Shown one piece after another: positions 1-7,848 of a stretch of DNA of 38,394 nt. The stretch's first letter is position 1, and each line of letters opens with the position of its first letter. Location of the stretch: assembly GCA_937990725.1 (NCBI GenBank), contig CALKQS010000011.1:1-38394 (forward strand). The letters are read 5' to 3'. Position numbers and translations under genes: made by a program. The DNA is from an uncultured Candidatus Saccharibacteria bacterium. GTDB lineage: Bacteria > Patescibacteriota > Saccharimonadia > Saccharimonadales > Saccharimonadaceae. A model generated the notes under the pieces. It searched no databases. It saw only the letters and a list, made by a program, of their open reading frames with translations, and was not told the origin of the DNA.

Positions 1-308
<308 letters not shown>

Positions 309-501
309 GCCTTTTTATGTCCTTGTCTACGACGCTAATGCTTGCATTGGTAGCGTGGATGAGGTAGACTTAACTAGTGATTGGTGTATATCACCACTGT
401 CAATCGTTGACACATACATTACCATACCGTGCAGATGGACATCGAAGCAGGGGTTTGGCCCACCGAGGAAATATATCGGAACCAAGCGTCTAAACCCCCA
501 C
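309..501 (+). other. 23S-5S internal transcribed spacer
   Basis: About 190 bp with no tRNA gene visible. It can form a hairpin (ACGCTAATGC with GCATTGGTAGCGT, about 330-356) and a short palindrome gtcaatcgttgac near 399, which could be processing stems. An open frame across this spacer and the 5S gene is a shadow and is not annotated. Confidence 0.6.
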
Positions 502-610
<109 letters not shown>

Positions 611-619
611 TTATATAAG

Positions 620-645
620 AGCCATCCGAATAGGGTGGCTTTTAT
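620..645 (+). terminator. Rho-independent terminator of the rRNA operon
   Basis: An 8-bp stem AGCCATCC/GGGTGGCT with a 5-nt loop is followed by a T run. It lies directly downstream of 5S rRNA. Confidence 0.85.
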
Positions 646-920
646 CTTTGGAGATGATTTTTATTAATAGCTTGATCCTTGCCAGTATGATTTGCTGAAA
701 TGTGATACTAATATACTTCAGATGATACTTTGGCCGTGCGTTGCTACTTTCATCAACATGCTGGTGTCTTTTGTCGGTGAGACGTAACAGAGGTTGGGAA
801 GTGACGGATTCAACAGTGGTCATAGGTGCGAAGTTTGCTACTTGCTTGCAAAATCCAGAGAGAGAGAGAGAGAGAGTATTATATGGAGTGTCTAAGTAAC
901 AAAAAACAAGGAGAAGCAAC
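646..920. other. Gap between rRNA operon and the first protein gene, with (AG)10 tract
   Basis: No credible gene on either strand. Positions 857-876 are a perfect (AG)10 microsatellite. It is followed at once by TATTAT (877-882), which could be a -10 box, and preceded by TTGCAA (846-851), a possible -35 box 25 nt upstream. See the phase-variation finding. Confidence 0.6.
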
Positions 921-1148
921 ATGCCAGTCAAACACGCCGAATCATACCCACGAACGCCAGAAGCTCTTCGCGAATACAATGCGAAGCGTGACCCGGAATA
1001 CTTGATGGAGCAAGCCAGTCAGAGCTATGAGGGTGGCAAGACAGAAGAAGCGGCACGAACGCTTGGTTACATTGGCTGGACGCTAGAAGGGCTTGAGGCG
1101 CTGAAGTTGGCAGAAGAAGCCGAGCATGAACAGCGTTATTTTAATTGA
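921..1148 (+). CDS. Small hypothetical protein (75 aa)
   Basis: Family not recognised. The protein is acidic, soluble and probably all helical, with no signal peptide or membrane segment. Residues 28-70 read like two paired helices rich in Glu and Ala, resembling a TPR-like pair, but this is only an impression. An AAGGAG motif 7 nt before the ATG supports the start. It is monocistronic: a strong terminator follows 10 nt after the stop, and an (AG)10 tract with promoter-like boxes lies upstream, so expression may vary with repeat number. Confidence 0.75.
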   Translation: MPVKHAESYPRTPEALREYNAKRDPEYLMEQASQSYEGGKTEEAARTLGYIGWTLEGLEALKLAEEAEHEQRYFN

Positions 1149-1158
1149 AACGAGCACA

Positions 1159-1192
1159 AACCAGCCTATCAAAGAGATGAGGCTGGTTTTTT
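1159..1192 (+). terminator. Rho-independent terminator
   Basis: Stem AACCAGCCT/AGGCTGGTT with a T6 tail, directly after the 75 aa gene. Confidence 0.85.
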
Positions 1193-1405
1193 GCTGTATA
1201 AATCGCCAAAGTGGTTGTATTTTCTATAAAATTCAGAATGTTTTTCGTACAAATGTACCATTCTATTGTATAATCGCTAGAGAGGGGTGCTTGCTCTGCG
1301 ATTTGGAGTTGCTTGGGCGAGTGGAGTGCCGCCGCGGGTGGGTAATTCGTATCTTGATAGCAATGCAGTGATGATGTGATAACTATAACCAAAAGGAGTG
1401 TTCTT

Positions 1406-2128
1406 ATGACAGAACAACGACCACCATCAATCAAAAATCACTATAGTGAGCGTTCCATGCGGCCTGCCGATGTATTATACGACAGGGAGATTGCAACAAG
1501 ACGTCTGCGAATACTCGAGCCACCAGTAGGAGGCAACCCATACGGGCAAGAGATGCTTGTGGGTGGTATAGATGGTACGCAGATCGATGTTGCGCGAGAA
1601 GCGGCCTTATTGCCACAGCCTGATGAAAATATCATTTGTACAATGTACGATGCACAGTCACCCTATGCACTAACAGTGAGTATGCAGCACAGTCGTGCAC
1701 TTCTGTACCTCTGTGACGAGAGCGATAGTGGGCCTATACCACGCAAAGCAGAGAGCCATGCACTCAAAATGAGCTTGGTTGATATGTCGCACCTCGCAGA
1801 TATGCGATTTATCACGCTGGGTGAGCCAATCGTCTCGCTCCCTGATCCACGGAATCGTCGGGCTGCGCTGACTATCACCCCGGATGCAATAGGGGTCTTT
1901 GGGGCGGGCACGGCAGTGAATAATGGCAGCAATGAGGCTCAGCCAGCCCAAGGCAATGCATCGCCATATTCTATGAATGTTATGAATATACTTCACCCAC
2001 AGCTCGTGCAATACGAAGCGTCTCAGCGGCATCATAGCCACACTGAAGAGTGGCGTAATGATCCTTTTCGGCCTCGTACTATTAGCCAGCTTGGCCGTGT
2101 GGCGTATGGACGAAGCGGTTGGATCTAA
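1406..2128 (+). CDS. Hypothetical protein (240 aa)
   Basis: Not assigned to a family. The frame is open further upstream, but an AAAAGGAG motif (1391-1398) placed 7 nt before the ATG at 1406 decides the start. The protein is soluble, with no signal peptide or membrane helices. The N-terminus is polar (about residues 1-45), the middle has several predicted beta strands with repeated phrases of the type ALTVSMQHSRALLYL (about 85-105) and AALTITPDAIGVFG (about 153-166), and the C-terminal 60 residues are polar and probably disordered. It has its own terminator and appears to be transcribed alone. Confidence 0.75.
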   Translation: MTEQRPPSIKNHYSERSMRPADVLYDREIATRRLRILEPPVGGNPYGQEMLVGGIDGTQIDVAREAALLPQPDENIICTMYDAQSPYALTVSMQHSRALLYLCDESDSGPIPRKAESHALKMSLVDMSHLADMRFITLGEPIVSLPDPRNRRAALTITPDAIGVFGAGTAVNNGSNEAQPAQGNASPYSMNVMNILHPQLVQYEASQRHHSHTEEWRNDPFRPRTISQLGRVAYGRSGWI

Positions 2129-2180
2129 GAATAAGAAAGCTGAGGAATGATACTGATACCTATTTCTCAAAGTGTTAGAG

Positions 2181-2208
2181 GGTCGACGTGTGCAGCGTCG
2201 ACCTTTTT
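2181..2208 (+). terminator. Rho-independent terminator
   Basis: Perfect 8-bp stem GGTCGACG/CGTCGACC with a T6 tail, ending the 240 aa gene. Confidence 0.85.
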
Positions 2209-2244
2209 TGGCTAGGTAGTAGAGGCCTACTTTATACTCGTCCT

Positions 2245-2334
2245 ATGTAAGCGAAAGAGACCTAGTCTCAAAAGAATAGAGGGATCTATACCAGATACCA
2301 AAAACAACCCTGTATGCGCAGGGTTGTTTTTTCA
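2245..2334 (+). ncRNA. Possible small RNA with its own terminator
   Basis: A second strong terminator hairpin (AACAACCCTG/CAGGGTTGTT, 2303-2328, then T6) follows the 2181 terminator with no gene in between. TATACT (2233-2238), with a weak TTGGCT upstream at 19-nt spacing, could start a transcript of about 90 nt. It would contain a GAGAC/GTCTC hairpin (2257-2269) plus the terminator. The terminator could instead serve opposite-strand transcription. Confidence 0.3.
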
Positions 2335-2474
2335 TTCTCGAATCTCGCAGCAAACGAGAATTGTTGTGGTGGACCTTGGTGGAAACGACCCAAACCAAAG
2401 CTAATACTTAGTATATAGCATAGGCGTCTTAAATGCAATACCAATAATGCAATCTGAAAATGCTCATGTAAACG
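2335..2474. other. Intergenic stretch without visible gene
   Basis: I see only a weak hairpin (ATTCTCG/CGAGAAT around 2334-2362). No tRNA-like or coding signal. Confidence 0.5.
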
Positions 2475-2503
2475 TTGACAAAACATATACAGTATGCTAT
2501 ATT
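2475..2503 (+). promoter_or_regulatory. Strong sigma70-type promoter for the KGG gene
   Basis: A perfect TTGACA (2475-2480), 17-nt spacer and TATATT (2498-2503). The predicted transcript has a leader of about 90 nt with a TTGCC/GGCAA hairpin and ends in an AAGGAG ribosome-binding site. Confidence 0.85.
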
Positions 2504-2600
2504 TAAATCATGATACATATCATATATGGTATGTAGCGAGGATTTGCCGGCCTATACTGGCAACGTACCTCTGGTAAATATATAAATAAGGAGTAACCCT

Positions 2601-2840
2601 ATGGCGGGAACAAAAGCTGGCGGCCTGAAGGCTGCGCAAAAAAACATCTCTAAAGACCCTAACTTCTACGCCAAGATTGGCGCCAAGGGCGGTAAGAATG
2701 GTCGCACCGGCGGCTTTGCGGCCAACCCACAACTCGCTCGTGTGGCTGGCGCCAAGGGCGGCCGGATCTCTCGCCGCACCAAAAAGGCCGACGATGCTAC
2801 CGCGGCTGCTCCACAAGCGGACGTTGCGCTTGCTGCCTAG
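2601..2840 (+). CDS. KGG-repeat stress-induced protein (79 aa)
   Basis: A small, basic, Gly/Lys-rich protein. It has two GAKGG motifs (about residues 32-36 and 51-55) plus an intermediate RTGGFAA segment, the signature of the KGG stress-protein repeat (GsiB/YciG-like) associated with general stress and desiccation. AAGGAG 7 nt before ATG fixes the start, and a near-consensus promoter suggests strong expression. After a basic KGG core the tail turns acidic/Ala-rich and ends in ADVALAA. The last four residues match the end of the E. coli ssrA tag, and the same DVALAA ending occurs in the unrelated gene at 10596. Confidence 0.9.
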   Translation: MAGTKAGGLKAAQKNISKDPNFYAKIGAKGGKNGRTGGFAANPQLARVAGAKGGRISRRTKKADDATAAAPQADVALAA

Positions 2841-2860
2841 AGCTGGCGCAAGCGCTGCTC

Positions 2861-2893
2861 AAAACACCTCCCATATAGCTGGGAGGTGTTTTT
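2861..2893 (+). terminator. Rho-independent terminator (bidirectional)
   Basis: Stem AAAACACCTCCC/GGGAGGTGTTTT with T5. Flanking A and T runs let it serve both the KGG gene and the minus-strand metallopeptidase gene. Confidence 0.85.
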
Positions 2894-3033
2894 GGCTGCT
2901 GGGGATTTGCAGCTTTCTTGCGTGGTGGCTTTGCATTGCTGCTATAGCTGTCTGAGCAACATTCTCCTGCATTGTGCTGGTGAGGGCGAAGTGGCGGGCA
3001 GTGTGCGAGAATTACTGCGACAATAAGGCCGAG

Positions 3034-3549
3034 TTATATCATAGTGTTTTTTACAACATAACGTCGGAGTTGGCAGGTGGTGGCGCTGTTGGCGTGCCAG
3101 TGGGTGAAGCAGGCGAGGCAGGTGTATGTGCCGTCACTGCGCTGCAAGCCAGTTGCGCTGCAGCGTGGGCATTGCGAGCGGGCGTGGAGCCAGTCGCGGT
3201 AGGTGTCGAGCGCAGATTCGATGAGCTCGTCGTCGACCGTCACTTGCCAGCCGGCTCCAACTCGGCAGCCGGCATTCCACGCTGCGCGCTCCATTGCAAC
3301 GAGCTGCACATCGCGCGCATAGCCGCAGTGCCCGAGGAGCGCATGGCCATACTCGTGGAGGAGATAGGCAGCAGCCTGGGCATCGTGCGGATCATAATAA
3401 ACCGTGCGGCTTGGGTAGTGCCAATGAAAATGGCTGCTTGAGCGAAAAGTAAGTGGCGCAAGGCCTGACGCATGGGCATGCTGAGTGAGGTAGGGGATGA
3501 GCTGATCGAGTGGCATACGTGGTGGCGATATAGACACGTTTATTGGCAT
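3034..3549 (-). CDS. ImmA/IrrE-like HExxH metallopeptidase with C-terminal zinc ribbon
   Basis: A zinc-metalloprotease motif HEYGHALLGH lies about 65-75 residues in. A downstream Glu in MERAAW could be the third metal ligand, as in M78 (ImmA/IrrE) peptidases. The C-terminal 45 residues hold a CPRC...CLAC pair, a zinc ribbon, also reminiscent of SprT-type proteins. No signal peptide, so cytoplasmic. The start is uncertain: ATG at 3549 was chosen, a TTG at 3570 gives 7 more residues, and neither has a clear Shine-Dalgarno sequence. The substrate is unknown; M78 relatives cleave repressors or process stress regulators. It is a lone minus-strand gene with no antitoxin or repressor partner next to it. 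Confidence 0.75.
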   Translation of the reverse strand: MPINVSISPPRMPLDQLIPYLTQHAHASGLAPLTFRSSSHFHWHYPSRTVYYDPHDAQAAAYLLHEYGHALLGHCGYARDVQLVAMERAAWNAGCRVGAGWQVTVDDELIESALDTYRDWLHARSQCPRCSATGLQRSDGTYTCLACFTHWHANSATTCQLRRYVVKNTMI

Positions 3550-3734
3550 GCGAACCAGCGAGTGAAACAATGATTACTTCGCATGATTTGTTCGTATATT
3601 GTACGTGTCATGATTAGTGTAGCACAGCGCGCTCGCGATGCCTAGTAGGTGGTGCGAAGTATCGATGCGTGGTGGGCTTTGAGAAGGGTGGAGCGAGAGG
3701 TATGGCACAATGGGTGATTTGTACAGCCCGTGCA

Positions 3735-3763
3735 TTGCGTTTTGCGATCGATTACGGTATAAT
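3735..3763 (+). promoter_or_regulatory. Promoter of the LPQTG gene
   Basis: TTGCGT (3735-3740), 17-nt spacer, TATAAT (3758-3763), upstream of the ATG at 3794. Confidence 0.75.
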
Positions 3764-3793
3764 AGAAAGAGTAACGTAAACGAAGGTTTGGCA

Positions 3794-4333
3794 ATGAAGC
3801 AGCAAGGATCAATTATCGGATACGTCGTCGTCGGGACAGTGCTAACACTCGCACTGGTTGGCGGGGTCTTAATCGTCAAAAATAGCCACAACAGCAACGC
3901 CCGGCAAGTGGCAAGCACTACCACCACTGACGCTAAGAAAAAGGAATCAACCCAGAGCAATAAGAGCGCCAACGACAAGCTAGTCGATAGCCTTAACAGC
4001 AAATCAACAGAGGCCAGCAAGAGCAAAGAGACGAAAGAAACTCAGTCACAAGACAAGAAAAACACTACGTCAACTGCAACCAATGGTGCAACCAGCGGTG
4101 CATCGAGCACGACTGCGCAAAGCCAAAGCCAGTCTACTCAGTCTCAAAGCTCAAGCACACCTGCCGCAACGCCTTCGACTAGCTCCAGTACTCCTTCGCA
4201 AACTCAATCCACCCAGCAGGTGAGCGCCTTGCCACAAACCGGCCCGGCCGAGAGCCTGGCAGCCGTTGTGGCGGTGAGCAGCCTGGCTGGCGTGGCGCTA
4301 GCCTACCGCAAGTCGCGCACACCCGCGCTGTAA
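3794..4333 (+). CDS. LPXTG-type cell-wall-anchored surface protein (179 aa)
   Basis: Sortase-substrate architecture. An N-terminal hydrophobic segment (about residues 7-28) follows a short charged start. A long low-complexity stalk rich in Ser, Thr, Gln, Lys and Ala covers about 30-145. At about 146-150 comes LPQTG, followed by a hydrophobic stretch and the basic tail RKSR. This is the classical Gram-positive cell-wall sorting signal. ATG 3794 was chosen because it begins the hydrophobic segment, has a GAAGG upstream, and follows a good promoter. The stalk has no recognisable globular domain, so the protein may be a spacer or adhesin-like fibre for host attachment in an episymbiont. No sortase gene is in the window. 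Confidence 0.85.
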   Translation: MKQQGSIIGYVVVGTVLTLALVGGVLIVKNSHNSNARQVASTTTTDAKKKESTQSNKSANDKLVDSLNSKSTEASKSKETKETQSQDKKNTTSTATNGATSGASSTTAQSQSQSTQSQSSSTPAATPSTSSSTPSQTQSTQQVSALPQTGPAESLAAVVAVSSLAGVALAYRKSRTPAL

Positions 4334-4372
4334 AGCATACAACATCGACGCTGTTTCATCAACAACACGATA

Positions 4373-4405
4373 ACTACCCCTGTATAAGGCAGGGGTAGTT
4401 GTTAT
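4373..4405 (+). terminator. Rho-independent terminator
   Basis: Stem AACTACCCCTG/CAGGGGTAGTT with a 7-nt loop, after the LPQTG gene. Confidence 0.8.
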
Positions 4406-4468
4406 CTGGGAGAAGTGATATATGTTGTGATTATAGCATCGTTGTGTATATGACGGTGTAATAGTTTT

Positions 4469-4567
4469 GAGTACCATCTCACAAGAAAATATCTGAAGGT
4501 CAGCGATTGTGAGAGCGAGTAGGCTCTGTGATCCATCGGGCCAGAACATTTTTAGAGTGATGGGTTG
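4469..4567 (+). repeat. Interspersed structured repeat, copy A (diverged)
   Basis: The core begins AAGAAAATATCTGAAGG (4483) and ends GGGCCAGAACATTTTT (4538-4553). It is recognisably the same element as copies at 12941, 17350 and 19664. Its inner helix is weakened (GGTCAG opposite CGGGCC) and its arms pair imperfectly (ACCATctCAC with GTGATGG). The right-arm sequence GGTTGGCT (4563-4570) can instead pair with AGCCAACC (4589-4596). Confidence 0.75.
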
Positions 4568-4629
4568 GCTGTGCCAATTATCCGCTTAAGCCAACCATTC
4601 ATAGAGATGAGACCTAAAATGCATGGGTT

Positions 4630-4658
4630 TTGACGCTCGCAGCGACTTTGTGTATAAT
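4630..4658 (+). promoter_or_regulatory. Promoter of rpsA
   Basis: TTGACG (4630-4635), 17-nt spacer, TATAAT (4653-4658). The leader of about 70 nt contains a CGTCGC/GCGACG hairpin (about 4673-4690). Confidence 0.85.
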
Positions 4659-4733
4659 ACAGAGGAATGGTGCGTCGCGATATGGCGACGTGTCTCATAA
4701 TATCATTAATAAGAGGAGTCTGTACCAAGACTT

Positions 4734-5798
4734 ATGGCAACACAAGCCTTAACAATGGATGATTTGCTCGCTGGCGACGGCGTCAAGCAACTAGTAACCG
4801 GCGAGGTCGTAACTGGCCGCGTATTATCGGTGCGCAAACGAGATGTATTAGTAGACCTAGGCCCACAAGGGGTTGGCTATGTGCCACGGCGCGAGATTGG
4901 CTCGGCTAAGGCGCTGGCAGTTGGTGATGAAGTAACAGCCAGTGTGGTAGATAGCGAGCTCGAGAATGGCTATAGCCTATTGAGCCTGCGCAAAGCAGCC
5001 AAGGATCGTGGCTGGGAAGAAGCAATGGCCAAGCTGGATGCTGGCGAGATCATCGAGGTGGCGCCATACGACGCCAACCGTGGTGGTATGCTGGTTGAGT
5101 ACGAAGGTGTGCGGGGCTTTTTGCCAGTATCGCAACTGTCGGCCGAGCATTACCCGCGGGTGGGTGGTGCCGATAAGGATGAGATCTTGGCACGACTCAA
5201 CACCCTGGTGGGCCAGACGCTCAAGGTGCGCATCCTCGACTGCGACCGCAAGGCCAACAAGCTGATCTTTAGCGAAAAGGAAGCCATCAAGGATGGCCTG
5301 GCTGCTCACTTTGAGAAGCTCAAGGTTGGCGACACCGTCAAGGGTGTCGTGACTGGTGTGGTGGACTTTGGTGTCTTCGTAAATGTCGAAGGGATTGAGG
5401 GGCTCATCCACATCTCAGAGATTAGCTGGGAGCGCGTCAACAACCCAGCCGACTACGTCAAGGTCGGTCAGAGCGTTGAGGCGAAGATTATCAGCATCGA
5501 CAAAGACCGCCTGAGCCTGAGTATGAAGCAGCTCACCAAGGACCCATGGCTTGATGAGGTGGATCAATTCACCAAGGGTCAGACCATCGAGGGTACAGTC
5601 ACACGTATTACCCCATATGGTGCCTTTGTCCAGATTAGCCCAGCGGTTGAAGCACTGGTGCACGTGAGCGAGCTGGGCAGCGGCGGTGCCGACCCAGAGA
5701 AGGTCTTTACTCTCAATGAGCGCAAGAGCTTTGTCATTCTCGACATCGACAAAGATGCGCACAAAGTGAGCCTAAGTCTCGCCGACAAGAAAAAATAA
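4734..5798 (+). CDS. rpsA: 30S ribosomal protein S1
   Basis: Binds mRNA and helps deliver it to the 30S subunit. There are four S1 (OB-fold) domains, roughly residues 19-85, 104-175, 192-262 and 278-348. The last two are most canonical (VKGVVTGVVDFGVFVNVEGIEGLIHISEIS and its repeat). At 354 aa it is of the short four-domain type typical of Gram-positive lineages, not the six-domain E. coli type. The start ATG 4734 has an AGGAG unusually far upstream (15 nt). It is transcribed from its own strong promoter, with infB 59 bp downstream. Confidence 0.93.
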   Translation: MATQALTMDDLLAGDGVKQLVTGEVVTGRVLSVRKRDVLVDLGPQGVGYVPRREIGSAKALAVGDEVTASVVDSELENGYSLLSLRKAAKDRGWEEAMAKLDAGEIIEVAPYDANRGGMLVEYEGVRGFLPVSQLSAEHYPRVGGADKDEILARLNTLVGQTLKVRILDCDRKANKLIFSEKEAIKDGLAAHFEKLKVGDTVKGVVTGVVDFGVFVNVEGIEGLIHISEISWERVNNPADYVKVGQSVEAKIISIDKDRLSLSMKQLTKDPWLDEVDQFTKGQTIEGTVTRITPYGAFVQISPAVEALVHVSELGSGGADPEKVFTLNERKSFVILDIDKDAHKVSLSLADKKK

Positions 5799-5857
5799 CC
5801 AGTAAATTATAAATTACAAGAGATGACCGGCTTCGACCGGCAGAAAGGAGTGTGTGT

Positions 5858-7633
5858 ATGAGTCAGTCTGAAAAAGTGTTGGTCATTGCCGACTCGATCA
5901 CCGTTGGTGAGCTGGCCCAAACCCTGAATCTGCCGGTCACGAAGCTGATTGGCGAGCTCTTCAAGAATGGCTTTACGGTAACGATCAATCAGCGGATTGA
6001 TTTTGAGATTGCTGAGATTATCGTAGAGGAGCTTGGCCTGGCAGTAACGCTGCAGCGCAAAGCCGCCGAGCAGCATACTGTGCAGCATCTGCATAAACCG
6101 TCAAGCAATGCCGTGCCACGCCCGCCAATTGTGGCGGTGATGGGGCATGTCGACCACGGCAAAACAACACTGCTCGACACCATCCTCAAGATGAAGACAG
6201 TCGCTGGCGAGGCCGGCGGCATTACCCAGCACATTAGTGCCTACCAAGCCGAGCGGAATGGCCGCACCATGACACTGCTCGACACCCCTGGCCACGAAGC
6301 CTTTGCGGCGCTGCGCCAGCATGGTGCCGCACTGACCGATGTGGTGGTGATTGTTGTGGCAGCCGATGATGGTGTTAAGCCACAGACGGTAGAGGCGATC
6401 CGCTTTGCACGCGATGCCAATGCCAAGATTATCGTTGCTATCAACAAGATTGACAAGGACACAGCCAACCCCGATATGGTCAAAGCTCAGCTTGCTAGTG
6501 AGCATCACCTCAACCCTGAGGAGTGGGGTGGCGATACCATTATGGTGCCAATTAGCGCTAAGACTGGCCAGAATATCGATAAGTTGCTCGATACCATCCT
6601 GCTTGTGGCCGACATGGAAGAGCTTCGCGCCGATACGGATGTGCCAGCTGAGGGGCTCGTTATCGAGGCGCATATGGAGAAGGGTCGTGGCTCAGTGGTG
6701 AACTTACTTATCGAGCAGGGCCGCTTGGCACCAGGGCATTTCCTTGTGGCAGGGCAGGCCTATGGCAAGGTGCGTACTTTGCTCGATTACACTGGCACGC
6801 CTATCAAGGCAGCCACACCCGCTACGCCAGTGACAGTAACAGGTTTTAAGGAATTGCCGCAATTTGGTGATATCTTCACGGTGGTCAAAAACGAGAAAGA
6901 AGCTCGCCTAGCTGTGCAGAAGGCTAAGCTCGACCAAGCGCGCAATGCCGCTACCACTAATGTGACTGGTGCTGACTTGCTCAAGCTGATGACGCAAAAG
7001 CACGACGCCCAGGAATTCGACGTCATCGTCAAGGCCGATGTACAGGGGTCGCTTACCTCAGTAATGGATAGCTTGCGCCTGGTGGAGACGGGCGGGGCGA
7101 TCACGCTGCGGATCATTGGCCATGGCGTGGGCAATATTACCGAGAGTGATGTGCGCTTGGCTGGTAGTAGTAATGCAATTATCTACGGCTTTAACGTCGA
7201 CCTGCCACCAGCTGTCAAGCGCCTAGCAATGCGCGACAAAGTGACGGTGCGCCGCTACCAAGTGATTTATGAGCTACTCGATGATGCACGCCACAGCATG
7301 GAAGCAATGCTCGCACCAGAGGTGGTGGAGACGGAAATTGGCCAGCTAGAGATTAAGGGCGTCTTCCGGACGATGCGCGATGCGGTTATCGCCGGCGGGC
7401 AAGTAACGAAGGGTAAGGTGACAGCAGGGCTACTGGCCCGTGTGATGCGCGGCGAAGAGCAAATTGCCGAGGTAACAGTAGCCAGCGTGCAGCGCCAGCA
7501 GCAAGAAGCCAAGGAAGTCTTTGAGGGCGAGCTCTGTGGCCTCAACCTCACGACCAGCAAGAAGCTCCAGCTCGAGATTGGCGACACCCTCGAGTTCTTC
7601 ACCCGCGAGCTGGTGAAGCGTACGCTGCAGTAG
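5858..7633 (+). CDS. infB: Translation initiation factor IF-2
   Basis: GTPase that delivers fMet-tRNA to the 30S subunit and promotes subunit joining. GTP-binding motifs: GHVDHGKTT (about residue 95), DTPGHEAF (about 140), NKID (about 195). Domains II-IV follow to the C-terminus. At 591 aa it has only a short N-terminal region (one IF2-N module), as in reduced genomes. An AAAGGAG 7 nt before ATG 5858 decides the start over a GTG six bases upstream. fmt and def, which make and process fMet, lie on the other strand within 5 kb. Confidence 0.97.
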   Translation: MSQSEKVLVIADSITVGELAQTLNLPVTKLIGELFKNGFTVTINQRIDFEIAEIIVEELGLAVTLQRKAAEQHTVQHLHKPSSNAVPRPPIVAVMGHVDHGKTTLLDTILKMKTVAGEAGGITQHISAYQAERNGRTMTLLDTPGHEAFAALRQHGAALTDVVVIVVAADDGVKPQTVEAIRFARDANAKIIVAINKIDKDTANPDMVKAQLASEHHLNPEEWGGDTIMVPISAKTGQNIDKLLDTILLVADMEELRADTDVPAEGLVIEAHMEKGRGSVVNLLIEQGRLAPGHFLVAGQAYGKVRTLLDYTGTPIKAATPATPVTVTGFKELPQFGDIFTVVKNEKEARLAVQKAKLDQARNAATTNVTGADLLKLMTQKHDAQEFDVIVKADVQGSLTSVMDSLRLVETGGAITLRIIGHGVGNITESDVRLAGSSNAIIYGFNVDLPPAVKRLAMRDKVTVRRYQVIYELLDDARHSMEAMLAPEVVETEIGQLEIKGVFRTMRDAVIAGGQVTKGKVTAGLLARVMRGEEQIAEVTVASVQRQQQEAKEVFEGELCGLNLTTSKKLQLEIGDTLEFFTRELVKRTLQ

Positions 7634-7730
7634 CTGCAGTAACAGGCTTGGCGGGTGGTGCTTCATCGTATAGAATCGCATTATAATTAAGTGGTAACTC
7701 TGCTCTTGCCGATTTTGCTAGTGGTATACA

Positions 7731-7757
7731 AAACTCGCCGTGGTGATGGCGAGTTTT
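7731..7757 (+). terminator. Rho-independent terminator after infB
   Basis: Stem AAACTCGCC/GGCGAGTTT plus T run. The same stem sequence is reused at 24759. A TATAAT at about 7681 could also start a transcript of roughly 65 nt ending here. Confidence 0.85.
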
Positions 7758-7779
7758 TGGGATTGGGGTGCTTCGCTTA

Positions 7780-7808
7780 TTGACACATTACCTCTGTTGT
7801 GGTAGGAT
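7780..7808 (+). promoter_or_regulatory. Promoter of the large helical protein gene
   Basis: Perfect TTGACA (7780-7785), 17-nt spacer, TAGGAT (7803-7808). Confidence 0.8.
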
Positions 7809-7848
7809 GTGGGCAGAATATATAAGGAAAGAAATTAGGACGGGTAGT

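Noticed and set aside
611..979. Minus-strand open frame of 122 codons
   Set aside because: Covers a terminator, the (AG)10 tract and the start of a better-supported gene; no start signals.
4669..4733. Riboswitch in the rpsA leader
   Set aside because: Only one short hairpin (CGTCGC/GCGACG); too small to claim more than a leader stem.
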